A stretch of DNA of 6,784 bases from Clostridia bacterium. Its GTDB lineage: Bacteria; Bacillota_A; Clostridia; Oscillospirales; CAG-272. Location of the stretch: assembly GCA_017472105.1 (NCBI GenBank), contig JAFUQY010000179.1, forward strand, positions 1 to 6,784. Reading direction: 5' to 3'. Made by a program: the position numbers and the translations under genes. The notes beneath the pieces were generated by a model. It had not been told where the DNA came from and ran no database searches. It was given only the letters and a program-made list of their open reading frames with translations. Below are positions 1 through 5,584 of the stretch, piece by piece. Position 1 is the first letter of the stretch. Each line of letters begins with the position of its first letter.

Positions 1-30
1 ATTTCTGATATTTTCACCGATTGTGTTCAT
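1..30 (-). CDS. N-terminus of a divergent gene, possibly an XRE-family regulator (partial)
   Basis: Reading the minus strand, an ATG at 30-28 opens a frame MNTIGENIRN that runs off the left edge. A purine-rich ribosome binding site (AGGAAAGGAG) lies about eight bases upstream of the ATG, and a complete promoter lies behind it at 60-88, so a real gene start is well supported. The ten residues resemble the first helix of Cro/CI-type (XRE) helix-turn-helix regulators, which often open with an IGENIRxLR-like stretch. Ten residues are too few to be sure of the family. The gene is divergent from the purine permease, and a regulator in that position may act on the shared intergenic region, but this is inference. 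Confidence 0.45.
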   Translation of the reverse strand, partial: MNTIGENIRN

Positions 31-59
31 GGCGTTTACTCCTTTCCTGTTCTGCTTCG

Positions 60-88
60 ATTATAGCACAGTCCGACGGGCGATGCAA
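60..88 (-). promoter_or_regulatory. Sigma-A-type promoter for the left-edge minus-strand gene
   Basis: On the minus strand, TTGCAT (88-83) and TATAAT (65-60) are separated by exactly 17 bases. A TG one base upstream of the -10 box makes it an extended -10. The -10 box lies about 30 bases from the ATG, leaving a short leader with the ribosome binding site. Confidence 0.75.
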
Positions 89-136
89 TAACGCGTTTTC
101 TTAGCGGAACTCACTTTCCACGCGACCCAATAATTG

Positions 137-150
137 TGCGGATTGCCGCA
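137..150. promoter_or_regulatory. Inverted repeat upstream of the permease promoter, possible operator
   Basis: TGCGG-ATTG-CCGCA is a perfect five-base inverted repeat ending six bases before the -35 box of the permease promoter. An overlapping, nearly symmetric GGATTGC/GCAAATCC arrangement covers 140-155. The position suits a regulator binding site in the divergent intergenic region. It does not match any PurR or riboswitch sequence I can recognise, and a short dyad can arise by chance. Confidence 0.25.
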
Positions 151-156
151 AATCCC

Positions 157-185
157 TTGAAAATCCCGGCGGATTATGCTATACT
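157..185 (+). promoter_or_regulatory. Extended -10 promoter of the purine permease
   Basis: TTGAAA (157-162) and TATACT (180-185) are 17 bases apart, and TG at 177-178 gives an extended -10. Transcription should start near 192, leaving a leader of only about 24 bases before the ATG at 216. That is too short for a purine riboswitch. Confidence 0.8.
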
Positions 186-200
186 GTGCTTAATAACAGC

Positions 201-209
201 AGAAAGGTG
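201..209 (+). promoter_or_regulatory. Ribosome binding site fixing the permease start at 216
   Basis: AGAAAGGTG sits six bases before ATG 216. The in-frame GTG at 186 has no ribosome binding site and lies at or before the expected transcription start, so it is not used. Confidence 0.7.
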
Positions 210-215
210 AAAATT

Positions 216-1580
216 ATGCTGAATAAACTGTTCAAATTAAAAGAAAACAACACGACTGTCAGAACGGAGATTGTCGCCGGGATCACGACGTTCATGACCA
301 TGGCGTACATACTGGCGGTCAACCCGAGCATTCTCGCGGACGCGGGCATGGATCCCACCGCGGTGCTTCTGGCAACCTGCATTGCTTCGTTCATCGGCTC
401 CGCGTGCATGGGTCTGATGGCGAATCTCCCGTTTGTGCTTTCCGCAGGCATGGGTCTGAACGCCTTCTTCGCGTACACGGTTGTACTCGGATTCGGGTAT
501 TCGTGGCAGGTCGCGCTCCTCGCCGTGTTCATCGAGGGTCTGATTTTCATCGTTCTCTCCCTGACCAATGTGCGTGAAGCGATTTTCAATGCAATCCCGA
601 TGGCGCTCAAGCAGGCGGTTTCCGTCGGTATCGGTCTGTTCATCGCCTTCATCGGACTTCAGAACGCGGGTCTTTCCGTTGCCAATGCGTCCACGCTCGT
701 CTCCATTGTCAGCTTCCGCGAAAACTTCACCACCTCCGGCGTCTGCGCGCTTCTTGCCATCGTCGGAACCTTCCTCACCGCGATTCTCTACATCAAGCAG
801 GTGAAGGGCTCCATTCTCATCGGGATTCTCGCGACGTGGGTTCTCGGCATCCTCTGCCAGTTCGCGGGACTTTATACCCCCGACGCGGCTGCGGGATACT
901 ACTCCCTCCTGCCCGTGTTCGAAATGACCGACTTCACAAAGCTCGGTTCCACGTTCGGGCAGTGCTTCAATCTCGAGATGGCGGGCGTCGATTTCTTCAA
1001 CTTCGTCGTCATCATCTTCTCGTTCCTGTTCGTTGACCTGTTCGACACCCTCGGCACCCTCATCGGCGTCAGCACCAAGGCGAACATGCTCGACGAAAAC
1101 GGAAGACTTCCCGGCATCCGATCCGCACTTCTCGCAGACGCGGTTGCAACCAGTGCCGGTGCGGTTCTCGGTACCTCCACGACCACGACGTTCGTTGAAT
1201 CCTCAGCTGGCGTTGCGGCAGGCGGCAGAACCGGTCTGACAGCACTCACTTCCGCGATTCTGTTCCTCGTTTCCATGCTGTTTGCGCCCATTTTCACCGC
1301 GATTCCGTCCTTTGCAACGGCTCCCGCGCTGATTATCGTCGGCTTCCTCATGTTCAGCAACGTAACCGAGCTCAAGCTCACCGAGGACAATTACGTCACC
1401 GCCATCCCCGCATATCTCTGCATCATCGCAATGCCCCTGTTTTACAGCATTTCCGAAGGCATCTCCCTCGGCATCATCTCCTACGTGCTCCTCAGCCTTG
1501 TCACCAAAAAGGCAAAGCAGGTCACTCCCATCATGTACGTGCTGGCGGTGCTCTTCATCTGCAAATACATTTTCCTGTAA
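216..1580 (+). CDS. pbuG: AzgA/PbuG-type purine (guanine/hypoxanthine or adenine) permease, NCS2 superfamily
   Basis: This 454-residue inner-membrane protein should import purine bases, probably by proton symport, for salvage. The length and hydrophobic pattern fit the AzgA/PbuG branch of the nucleobase transporters, which have about 13-14 membrane segments. Family signatures are clear: TEIVAGITTFMTMAYIL near residues 17-33, SAGMGLNAFFAYT at 76-88, the VDLFDTLGTLIGV segment at 273-285, and GTSTTTTFVESSAGVAAGGRTG at 319-340, whose Glu328 lies in the substrate-binding region of the family. The ATG at 216 is chosen because of its ribosome binding site and the promoter geometry. The gene is a single transcription unit between its own promoter and a hairpin at 1599-1630. 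Which purine it prefers cannot be read from the sequence, so the symbol names the family. Confidence 0.93.
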   Translation: MLNKLFKLKENNTTVRTEIVAGITTFMTMAYILAVNPSILADAGMDPTAVLLATCIASFIGSACMGLMANLPFVLSAGMGLNAFFAYTVVLGFGYSWQVALLAVFIEGLIFIVLSLTNVREAIFNAIPMALKQAVSVGIGLFIAFIGLQNAGLSVANASTLVSIVSFRENFTTSGVCALLAIVGTFLTAILYIKQVKGSILIGILATWVLGILCQFAGLYTPDAAAGYYSLLPVFEMTDFTKLGSTFGQCFNLEMAGVDFFNFVVIIFSFLFVDLFDTLGTLIGVSTKANMLDENGRLPGIRSALLADAVATSAGAVLGTSTTTTFVESSAGVAAGGRTGLTALTSAILFLVSMLFAPIFTAIPSFATAPALIIVGFLMFSNVTELKLTEDNYVTAIPAYLCIIAMPLFYSISEGISLGIISYVLLSLVTKKAKQVTPIMYVLAVLFICKYIFL

Positions 1581-1598
1581 CCGGAGATTTCCAGACAG

Positions 1599-1630
1599 AG
1601 CGGTGTGGACGTATGAGCCATGCCGCTTTT
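1599..1630 (+). terminator. Probable intrinsic terminator of the permease gene
   Basis: AGCGGTGTGG (1599-1608) pairs with CCATGCCGCT (1618-1627) as a ten-base stem with two G-U wobbles and a nine-base loop, followed by a short run of T to 1630. The stem is good but the T tract is short, so termination may be partial. Confidence 0.6.
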
Positions 1631-1638
1631 GCATATTC

Positions 1639-1683
1639 TGTGAAAATTCCCATAAAAATTTTTCGTTTCGTTGAAAATTCAAC
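1639..1683. promoter_or_regulatory. Paired TGAAAATTC palindromic elements upstream of ldhA, candidate operator
   Basis: TGAAAATTC occurs at 1641-1649 and again at 1672-1680, a 31-base offset or about three helical turns. Each copy is the core of a larger dyad. GTTGAA-AA-TTCAAC (1670-1683) is perfect, and TGTGAA-AA-TTCCCA (1639-1652) has one mismatched pair. The second dyad ends at the expected -35 position of the ldhA promoter, which otherwise has a poor -35. The half-sites loosely resemble the redox repressor Rex site (TTGTGAA/TTCACAA), but the spacing does not fit it well. The identity of the binder is inference. Confidence 0.35.
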
Positions 1684-1711
1684 ATACTATTTCCGCCGTT
1701 TGGGGTATAAT
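1683..1711 (+). promoter_or_regulatory. ldhA promoter with consensus -10 and weak -35
   Basis: TATAAT at 1706-1711 is a perfect -10 box about 29 bases before the ldhA ATG. At 17 bases upstream, the -35 position reads CATACT, a poor match. The nearby TTGAAA at 1671-1676 is 29 bases away and cannot serve as a -35. A weak -35 beside an inverted repeat suggests a regulated promoter. Confidence 0.55.
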
Positions 1712-1739
1712 ATACTCACAAAAGCAAGGAGGAATCCGA

Positions 1740-2774
1740 ATGAAGATTGCATTTTTCGATACCAAACCCTACGACAAGCCGTCCTTTGAGAAATTCGGCG
1801 CGGAACACGGGATCACGTTCAAGTATTTTGAAACCAAGCTGAACGAGGACACCGCTGAACTGGCACACGGATTCGACGGCGTCTGCGTGTTCGTCAACGA
1901 TACCGTCAATGCGGCGGTGATCGACCAGCTGCACGAACTCGGGGTCAAGGTGATCGCGCTCCGCTGTGCCGGCTTCAACAACGTCGACATGAAGCACGCC
2001 TACGGCAGAATCCACGTGGTCAGAGTTCCCGCATATTCGCCCTACGCAGTTGCGGAACACACCATGGCAATGCTTCTCACCTCCATCCGCCGCATCCACA
2101 AGGCATACATCCGCACAAGGGACTACAATTTCAGCCTTGCGGGGATGACCGGCTTCGATCTCCACGGCAAAACCGTCGGGGTCATCGGTACGGGCCGCAT
2201 CGGTCGGGTGTTCATCGACATCTGCCGCGGCTTCGGGATGAAGGTTCTTGCTTACGACAAATTCCCGGCGGAAGGACTGGACAACGGCGACACCGTGCGG
2301 TATGTGACGCTCGACGAACTGTTCACGAAGAGTGACATCATCTCGCTCCACTGCCCGCTGACCGATGAAACCTACCACGTCATCGACGAAGCGGCACTGG
2401 ACAAATGCAAACGCGGCGTGATTCTCCTGAATACCTCCCGCGGTGCACTCGTGGATGCGGAGGCTCTGGTTGCCGGAATCAAATCCCGGAAAGTCGGAGC
2501 GGCGTGCCTTGACGTGTACGAGGAAGAATCCGACCACTTCTTCGAGGACAAATCCGGACACATCCTTGACGACGACACCCTCGCGCGGCTCATTTCCATG
2601 CCGAACGTCATCGTCACATCCCATCAGGCATTCCTGACCGAAGAAGCACTCTCCAACATCGCCGAAACCACGGTGCAGAATCTCGTCGATCTCTTTGAAA
2701 AAGGTCAGTGCCCGAACGAGCTGTGCTGGAGATGCGAAGGCGCCGAGGACTGCAAAACCGGCAAATGCTTCTGA
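1740..2774 (+). CDS. ldhA: Fermentative D-lactate dehydrogenase, with a cysteine-rich C-terminal tail
   Basis: This 344-residue cytoplasmic enzyme should reduce pyruvate to D-lactate with NADH, regenerating NAD+. It belongs to the D-2-hydroxyacid dehydrogenases and follows E. coli LdhA closely by eye (FVND, IALRCAGFNNVD, VVRVPAY, RRIHKAY, TGF, SLHCPLT, FFEDKS, HQAFLT, CPNEL). The nucleotide fold shows GTGRIG at 150-155 with acidic Asp173, which favours NAD over NADP. The catalytic triad is Arg234 (NTSRGALVD), Glu263 (DVYEEE) and His295 (SHQAF). The ATG at 1740 is chosen because AAGGAGG lies seven bases upstream; an upstream in-frame TTG at 1671 precedes the -10 box. E. coli LdhA ends just after the CPNEL motif, but this protein continues 16 residues with cysteines at 324, 329, 332, 338 and 343. 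The flavodiiron gene follows 58 bases later and may be co-transcribed. Confidence 0.92.
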   Translation: MKIAFFDTKPYDKPSFEKFGAEHGITFKYFETKLNEDTAELAHGFDGVCVFVNDTVNAAVIDQLHELGVKVIALRCAGFNNVDMKHAYGRIHVVRVPAYSPYAVAEHTMAMLLTSIRRIHKAYIRTRDYNFSLAGMTGFDLHGKTVGVIGTGRIGRVFIDICRGFGMKVLAYDKFPAEGLDNGDTVRYVTLDELFTKSDIISLHCPLTDETYHVIDEAALDKCKRGVILLNTSRGALVDAEALVAGIKSRKVGAACLDVYEEESDHFFEDKSGHILDDDTLARLISMPNVIVTSHQAFLTEEALSNIAETTVQNLVDLFEKGQCPNELCWRCEGAEDCKTGKCF

Positions 2775-2832
2775 GACAAACTCTGTCAATCATTCTATCA
2801 ATATAAACAATTCATAACCGGAGGAAAACAGC

Positions 2833-4623
2833 ATGACAATCACCAATGATATCAGATACATCGGCGTAAACGACCACAAAGTCGACCTCTTCGAAGGTCA
2901 GTACAAGGTTCCGAACGGTATTTCCTACAACTCCTACGTCATCCTCGACGAAAAGATCGCCGTCATGGATACCGTTGACGCAAACTTCACCCACGAATGG
3001 CTCGACAATTTGCAGAATACCCTCGGCGACAGACTGCCCGACTACCTCGTTGTGCAGCACATGGAACCCGACCACGCCGCAAACATCCACACCTTCGCGA
3101 AGGCATATCCCGACGCCGTGATCGTGTCTTCCGCAAAGGCGTTCTCGATGATGAAGAACTTCTTCGGCACCGATTTCGCAGACCGCCAGATCGTTGTCAA
3201 GGACGGCTCCACACTCTCGCTCGGCAAGCACACCCTCACCTTCGTCACCGCGCCCATGGTTCACTGGCCGGAAGTTATCGTCACCTACGACAGCTATGAC
3301 AAGGTTCTCTTCTCCGCGGACGGCTTCGGCAAATTCGGCGCACTCGATGTTGAGGAACCGTGGATCGACGAATCCAGACGCTATTTCATCGGCATCGTCG
3401 GCAAGTACGGCGCACAGGTTCAGGTGCTTCTTAAGAAGGCTGCCGGACTCGATATCGAGAAGATCTGTCCCCTGCACGGTCCCGTTCTCACCGAAAATCT
3501 CGGCTATTACCTGAATCTCTACAACACATGGTCCTCCTATGAACCCGAGGAAGACGGCATTCTCATCGCGTACACCTCCGTTTACGGCAACACCAAGAAG
3601 GCTGTGCAGATGCTTGCGGAAAAGCTGAGAGCGAACGGCTGCCCGAAGGTTGTCGTACACGATCTCGCGCGGGTTGACATGGCAGAAGCGGTCGGCGACG
3701 CATTCCGTTACAGCAAGCTCGTCCTCGCAACCACGACCTACAACACCGAAATCTTCCCGTTCATGCGTGAGTTCATCAATCACCTCACCGAGCGCAATTT
3801 CCAGAACCGTACCGTTGCGTTCATCGAAAACGGCAGCTGGGCTCCTCTCGCCGCAAAGGTCATGAAGGGCATGCTTGAGAAGAGCAAGAACATCAACTAC
3901 ACCGAAAACAACGTGCGGATTCTCTCCTCCCTCAATGAGGAAAGCACCGCTCAGGTCGAGGCACTGGCTGAGGAGCTCTCCCGCGAATACCTCGCACTCC
4001 GGGACGACACCGCCAACAAGAACGATCTGACCGCGCTCTTCAACATCGGCTACGGTCTCTACGTCATCACCTCCAACGACGGCAAGAAGGACAACGGCCT
4101 CATCGTCAACACCGTAACGCAGGTCACCAATTCTCCCAACCGCATCGCCGTCACCATCAACAAGGAAAACTATTCCCACCATATCATCAAGCAGACCGGC
4201 ATCATGAACATCAACTGTCTGACCGTGGATGCACCGTTCAAGGCGTTTGAGTCCTTCGGCTTCCGGAGCGGCAGAAACGTTGACAAGTTCAAGGACTGCG
4301 ATCCTCTCCGTTCCGACAACGGTCTGGTGGTTCTGCCCCGCTACATCAATTCGTTCATGTCCCTCAAGGTGGAACAGTACATTGACCTCGAGACCCATGG
4401 CATGTTCATCTGCTCCGTGACCGAGGCGAGAGTTCTGTCCGACAGAGAAACCATGACCTACTCCTACTACCACGAAAACGTCAAGCCCAAGCCGGAAACC
4501 GAAGGCAAGAAGGGCTATGTCTGCAAGATCTGCGGCTACGTTTATGAAGGCGACACCCTCCCTGAAGATTTCGTATGCCCCCTCTGCAAGCACGGCGCGG
4601 CTGACTTCGAGGAAATCAAGTAA
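2833..4623 (+). CDS. Flavodiiron protein fused to flavin reductase and short-spaced rubredoxin domains (single-chain NAD(P)H:O2/NO reductase)
   Basis: This 596-residue cytoplasmic protein should carry electrons from NAD(P)H to a di-iron site and reduce O2 to water or NO to N2O. Residues 1-235 or so form the metallo-beta-lactamase-like domain with a full ligand set: His76, Glu78, Asp80, His81 (HMEPDH), His144, Asp163 and His215. Residues 241-385 or so are a flavodoxin domain with the FMN loop TSVYGNTKK at 248-256 and TTTYNTEIFPF at 300-310. Residues 398-550 or so match flavin reductase-like FMN-binding domains (NIGYGLYVITS, VNTVTQVTNSPNRIAV). Residues 562-596 are a rubredoxin with Cys564, 567, 582 and 585. 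Its 14-residue gap between CxxC pairs is rubrerythrin-like, not the roughly 29 of classic rubredoxin. In Moorella, FprA and the flavin reductase-rubredoxin protein Hrb are separate partners; here both halves are in one chain. GGAGGA lies seven bases before the ATG. Substrate preference cannot be told from sequence. Confidence 0.93.
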   Translation: MTITNDIRYIGVNDHKVDLFEGQYKVPNGISYNSYVILDEKIAVMDTVDANFTHEWLDNLQNTLGDRLPDYLVVQHMEPDHAANIHTFAKAYPDAVIVSSAKAFSMMKNFFGTDFADRQIVVKDGSTLSLGKHTLTFVTAPMVHWPEVIVTYDSYDKVLFSADGFGKFGALDVEEPWIDESRRYFIGIVGKYGAQVQVLLKKAAGLDIEKICPLHGPVLTENLGYYLNLYNTWSSYEPEEDGILIAYTSVYGNTKKAVQMLAEKLRANGCPKVVVHDLARVDMAEAVGDAFRYSKLVLATTTYNTEIFPFMREFINHLTERNFQNRTVAFIENGSWAPLAAKVMKGMLEKSKNINYTENNVRILSSLNEESTAQVEALAEELSREYLALRDDTANKNDLTALFNIGYGLYVITSNDGKKDNGLIVNTVTQVTNSPNRIAVTINKENYSHHIIKQTGIMNINCLTVDAPFKAFESFGFRSGRNVDKFKDCDPLRSDNGLVVLPRYINSFMSLKVEQYIDLETHGMFICSVTEARVLSDRETMTYSYYHENVKPKPETEGKKGYVCKICGYVYEGDTLPEDFVCPLCKHGAADFEEIK

Positions 4624-4644
4624 ACATCCGTTGAAACGCAAAAG

Positions 4645-4675
4645 CGGCAGGGATTCGTCCTTGCCGTTTGTTTTT
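4645..4675 (+). terminator. Strong intrinsic terminator after the flavodiiron gene
   Basis: CGGCAGGGA (4645-4653) pairs with TCCTTGCCG (4658-4666) across a TTCG tetraloop, with one G-U wobble, followed by TTTGTTTTT to 4675. The stem can extend outward by G-T and A-T pairs. It closes the ldhA-flavodiiron unit. Confidence 0.9.
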
Positions 4676-4712
4676 CGGGTGCCGGAAGTGTATGAAACTG
4701 CCAAAAATCCTC

Positions 4713-4741
4713 TTGACGGCGGCGGAAATATCTGTTATAAT
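4713..4741 (+). promoter_or_regulatory. Strong promoter of the corrinoid protein gene
   Basis: TTGACG (4713-4718) and TATAAT (4736-4741) are 17 bases apart, and TG at 4733-4734 makes an extended -10. It is among the closest-to-consensus promoters in the window, suggesting high expression. The leader to the ATG at 4786 is about 38 bases. Confidence 0.85.
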
Positions 4742-4770
4742 GAAACCAACCATAAACTCAACAATACATC

Positions 4771-4777
4771 AAAGGAG
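4771..4777 (+). promoter_or_regulatory. Ribosome binding site fixing the corrinoid protein start at 4786
   Basis: AAAGGAG lies eight bases before ATG 4786. An in-frame GTG at 4777 overlaps the last base of this site, so it cannot be the start it would serve. Confidence 0.8.
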
Positions 4778-4785
4778 TGCATACT

Positions 4786-5424
4786 ATGGATTTCTCCGAA
4801 CTCAATAAGATGGTGGAAACCGGTAAGGTTAAAAATGTAAAGGCAATCGTTGCCGAAGCTCTTGAAAACGGCGCTGCCGCAAAGGATATTCTCGAACAGG
4901 GGCTTCTTCCCGGCATGAACGTCATCGGCGAAAAGTTCAAGAACAACGAAGTTTACGTTCCCGAAGTTCTCATCGCGGCTCGTGCCATGAAGGCGGGCGT
5001 GGAACTCCTCAAGCCCCACATGCAGTCCGGTGAAATGGGCGCGGCAGGTACCGCTGTCATCGGTACCGTCAAGGGCGACCTGCACGACATCGGCAAGAAC
5101 CTCGTCAAGATGATGCTGGAAGGCAAGGGCATCAACGTAATCGACCTCGGCGTTGACGTATCCGCAGAACAGTTCGTTGCAGAAGCACAGGCAAACAACG
5201 CCGACCTCATCGTCTGCTCCGCACTTCTCACCACTACGATGGGTGAAATGGAAGCGGTTGTCAAGCAGAGCGAAGCGGCAGGCATTCGTGACAAGGTGTG
5301 GATCATGGTTGGCGGCGCTCCCATCACGCAGGAATTCTGCGATAAGATCGGCGCAGACTGCTACACCACCGACGCGGCATCCGCAGCAGACGCAGCGCTG
5401 GAACACCTCAAGTCCATTGCGTAA
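4786..5424 (+). CDS. Corrinoid (cobalamin-binding) methyl-carrier protein, MtbC/MttC-like
   Basis: This 212-residue cytoplasmic protein should carry a methyl group on bound cobamide between a substrate-specific methyltransferase and a second methyltransferase. Residues 3-85 or so form the helical cap domain (B12-binding 2 type; LLPGMNVIGEKF and VYVPEVLIAARAM are typical). Residues 88-212 form the Rossmann-like cobalamin domain with the signature GDLHDIGKN, in which His100 of Asp98-x-His100-x-x-Gly103 is the lower cobalt ligand. Further family motifs are SALLTTTM from 145, GGAPIT at 176-181 and a C-terminal DCYTTDAASAADA stretch. The length equals that of methylamine- and methanol-type corrinoid proteins (about 210-220). 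It is monocistronic between its own promoter and terminator. No methyltransferase or reductive activator gene is in the window, so the methyl donor is unknown. Confidence 0.9.
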   Translation: MDFSELNKMVETGKVKNVKAIVAEALENGAAAKDILEQGLLPGMNVIGEKFKNNEVYVPEVLIAARAMKAGVELLKPHMQSGEMGAAGTAVIGTVKGDLHDIGKNLVKMMLEGKGINVIDLGVDVSAEQFVAEAQANNADLIVCSALLTTTMGEMEAVVKQSEAAGIRDKVWIMVGGAPITQEFCDKIGADCYTTDAASAADAALEHLKSIA

Positions 5425-5438
5425 CTCAATCAGAAATC

Positions 5439-5474
5439 AATCCCATGTCCCGACGGATGTGGGATTTTTCTTTT
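5439..5474 (+). terminator. Intrinsic terminator after the corrinoid protein gene
   Basis: AATCCCATGTCC (5439-5450) pairs with GGATGTGGGATT (5455-5466) as a 12-base stem with two wobble pairs and a CGAC loop, followed by TTTTTCTTTT ending at 5474. It starts 15 bases after the stop codon. Confidence 0.9.
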
Positions 5475-5500
5475 GACTGCGCAGATTCCGCGAGTTTCAT

Positions 5501-5558
5501 CACAAATCAAGACCTTGTGCGGCAGGGAAGAAGGTGCTATAATACAGTCAGCAGCTGC
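5501..5558. promoter_or_regulatory. Inverted repeats over and after the regulator promoter, possible autoregulatory sites
   Basis: CACAA (5501-5505) is mirrored by TTGTG (5515-5519), and within it CAAG-AC-CTTG (5508-5517) is also symmetric; both overlap the -35 box. A perfect eight-base palindrome, GCAGCTGC, sits at 5551-5558 just after the expected transcription start. Helix-turn-helix regulators often repress themselves from such positions. The arms are short and chance occurrence is possible. Confidence 0.25.
5515..5543 (+). promoter_or_regulatory. Extended -10 promoter of the helix-turn-helix/TPR gene
   Basis: TTGTGC (5515-5520) and TATAAT (5538-5543) are 17 bases apart, with TG at 5535-5536. 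The leader to the ATG at 5585 is about 35 bases. Confidence 0.8.
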
Positions 5559-5584
5559 GAGATATCTTTTTACAGGAGAAAATT

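Noticed and set aside
186..215. GTG start giving the permease ten extra residues
   Set aside because: It lies directly after the -10 box, at or before the expected transcription start, and has no ribosome binding site; ATG 216 has one.
186..215. Purine riboswitch in front of the permease
   Set aside because: The leader is too short and contains no aptamer-like helices.
1671..1739. TTG start extending LdhA by 23 residues
   Set aside because: The extension overlaps the TATAAT box and is not hydrophobic or family-like; ATG 1740 follows AAGGAGG and aligns with the start of E. coli LdhA.
1716..2789. Long minus-strand open frame opposite ldhA
   Set aside because: Antisense artefact of codon bias; no recognisable motif, and it covers the ldhA promoter and ribosome binding site.
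2775..2832. Separate promoter or terminator between ldhA and the flavodiiron gene
   Set aside because: TATAAA at 2802-2807 has no -35 at the right distance, and the only hairpin (GACA/TGTC at 2775-2787) is four pairs with no T tract.
2812..4704. A 630-codon open frame on the minus strand opposite the flavodiiron gene
   Set aside because: It mirrors a gene with full domain and catalytic motifs on the plus strand. Strong preference for C- and G-ending codons removes stops from one antisense frame, and the translation shows no family motif.
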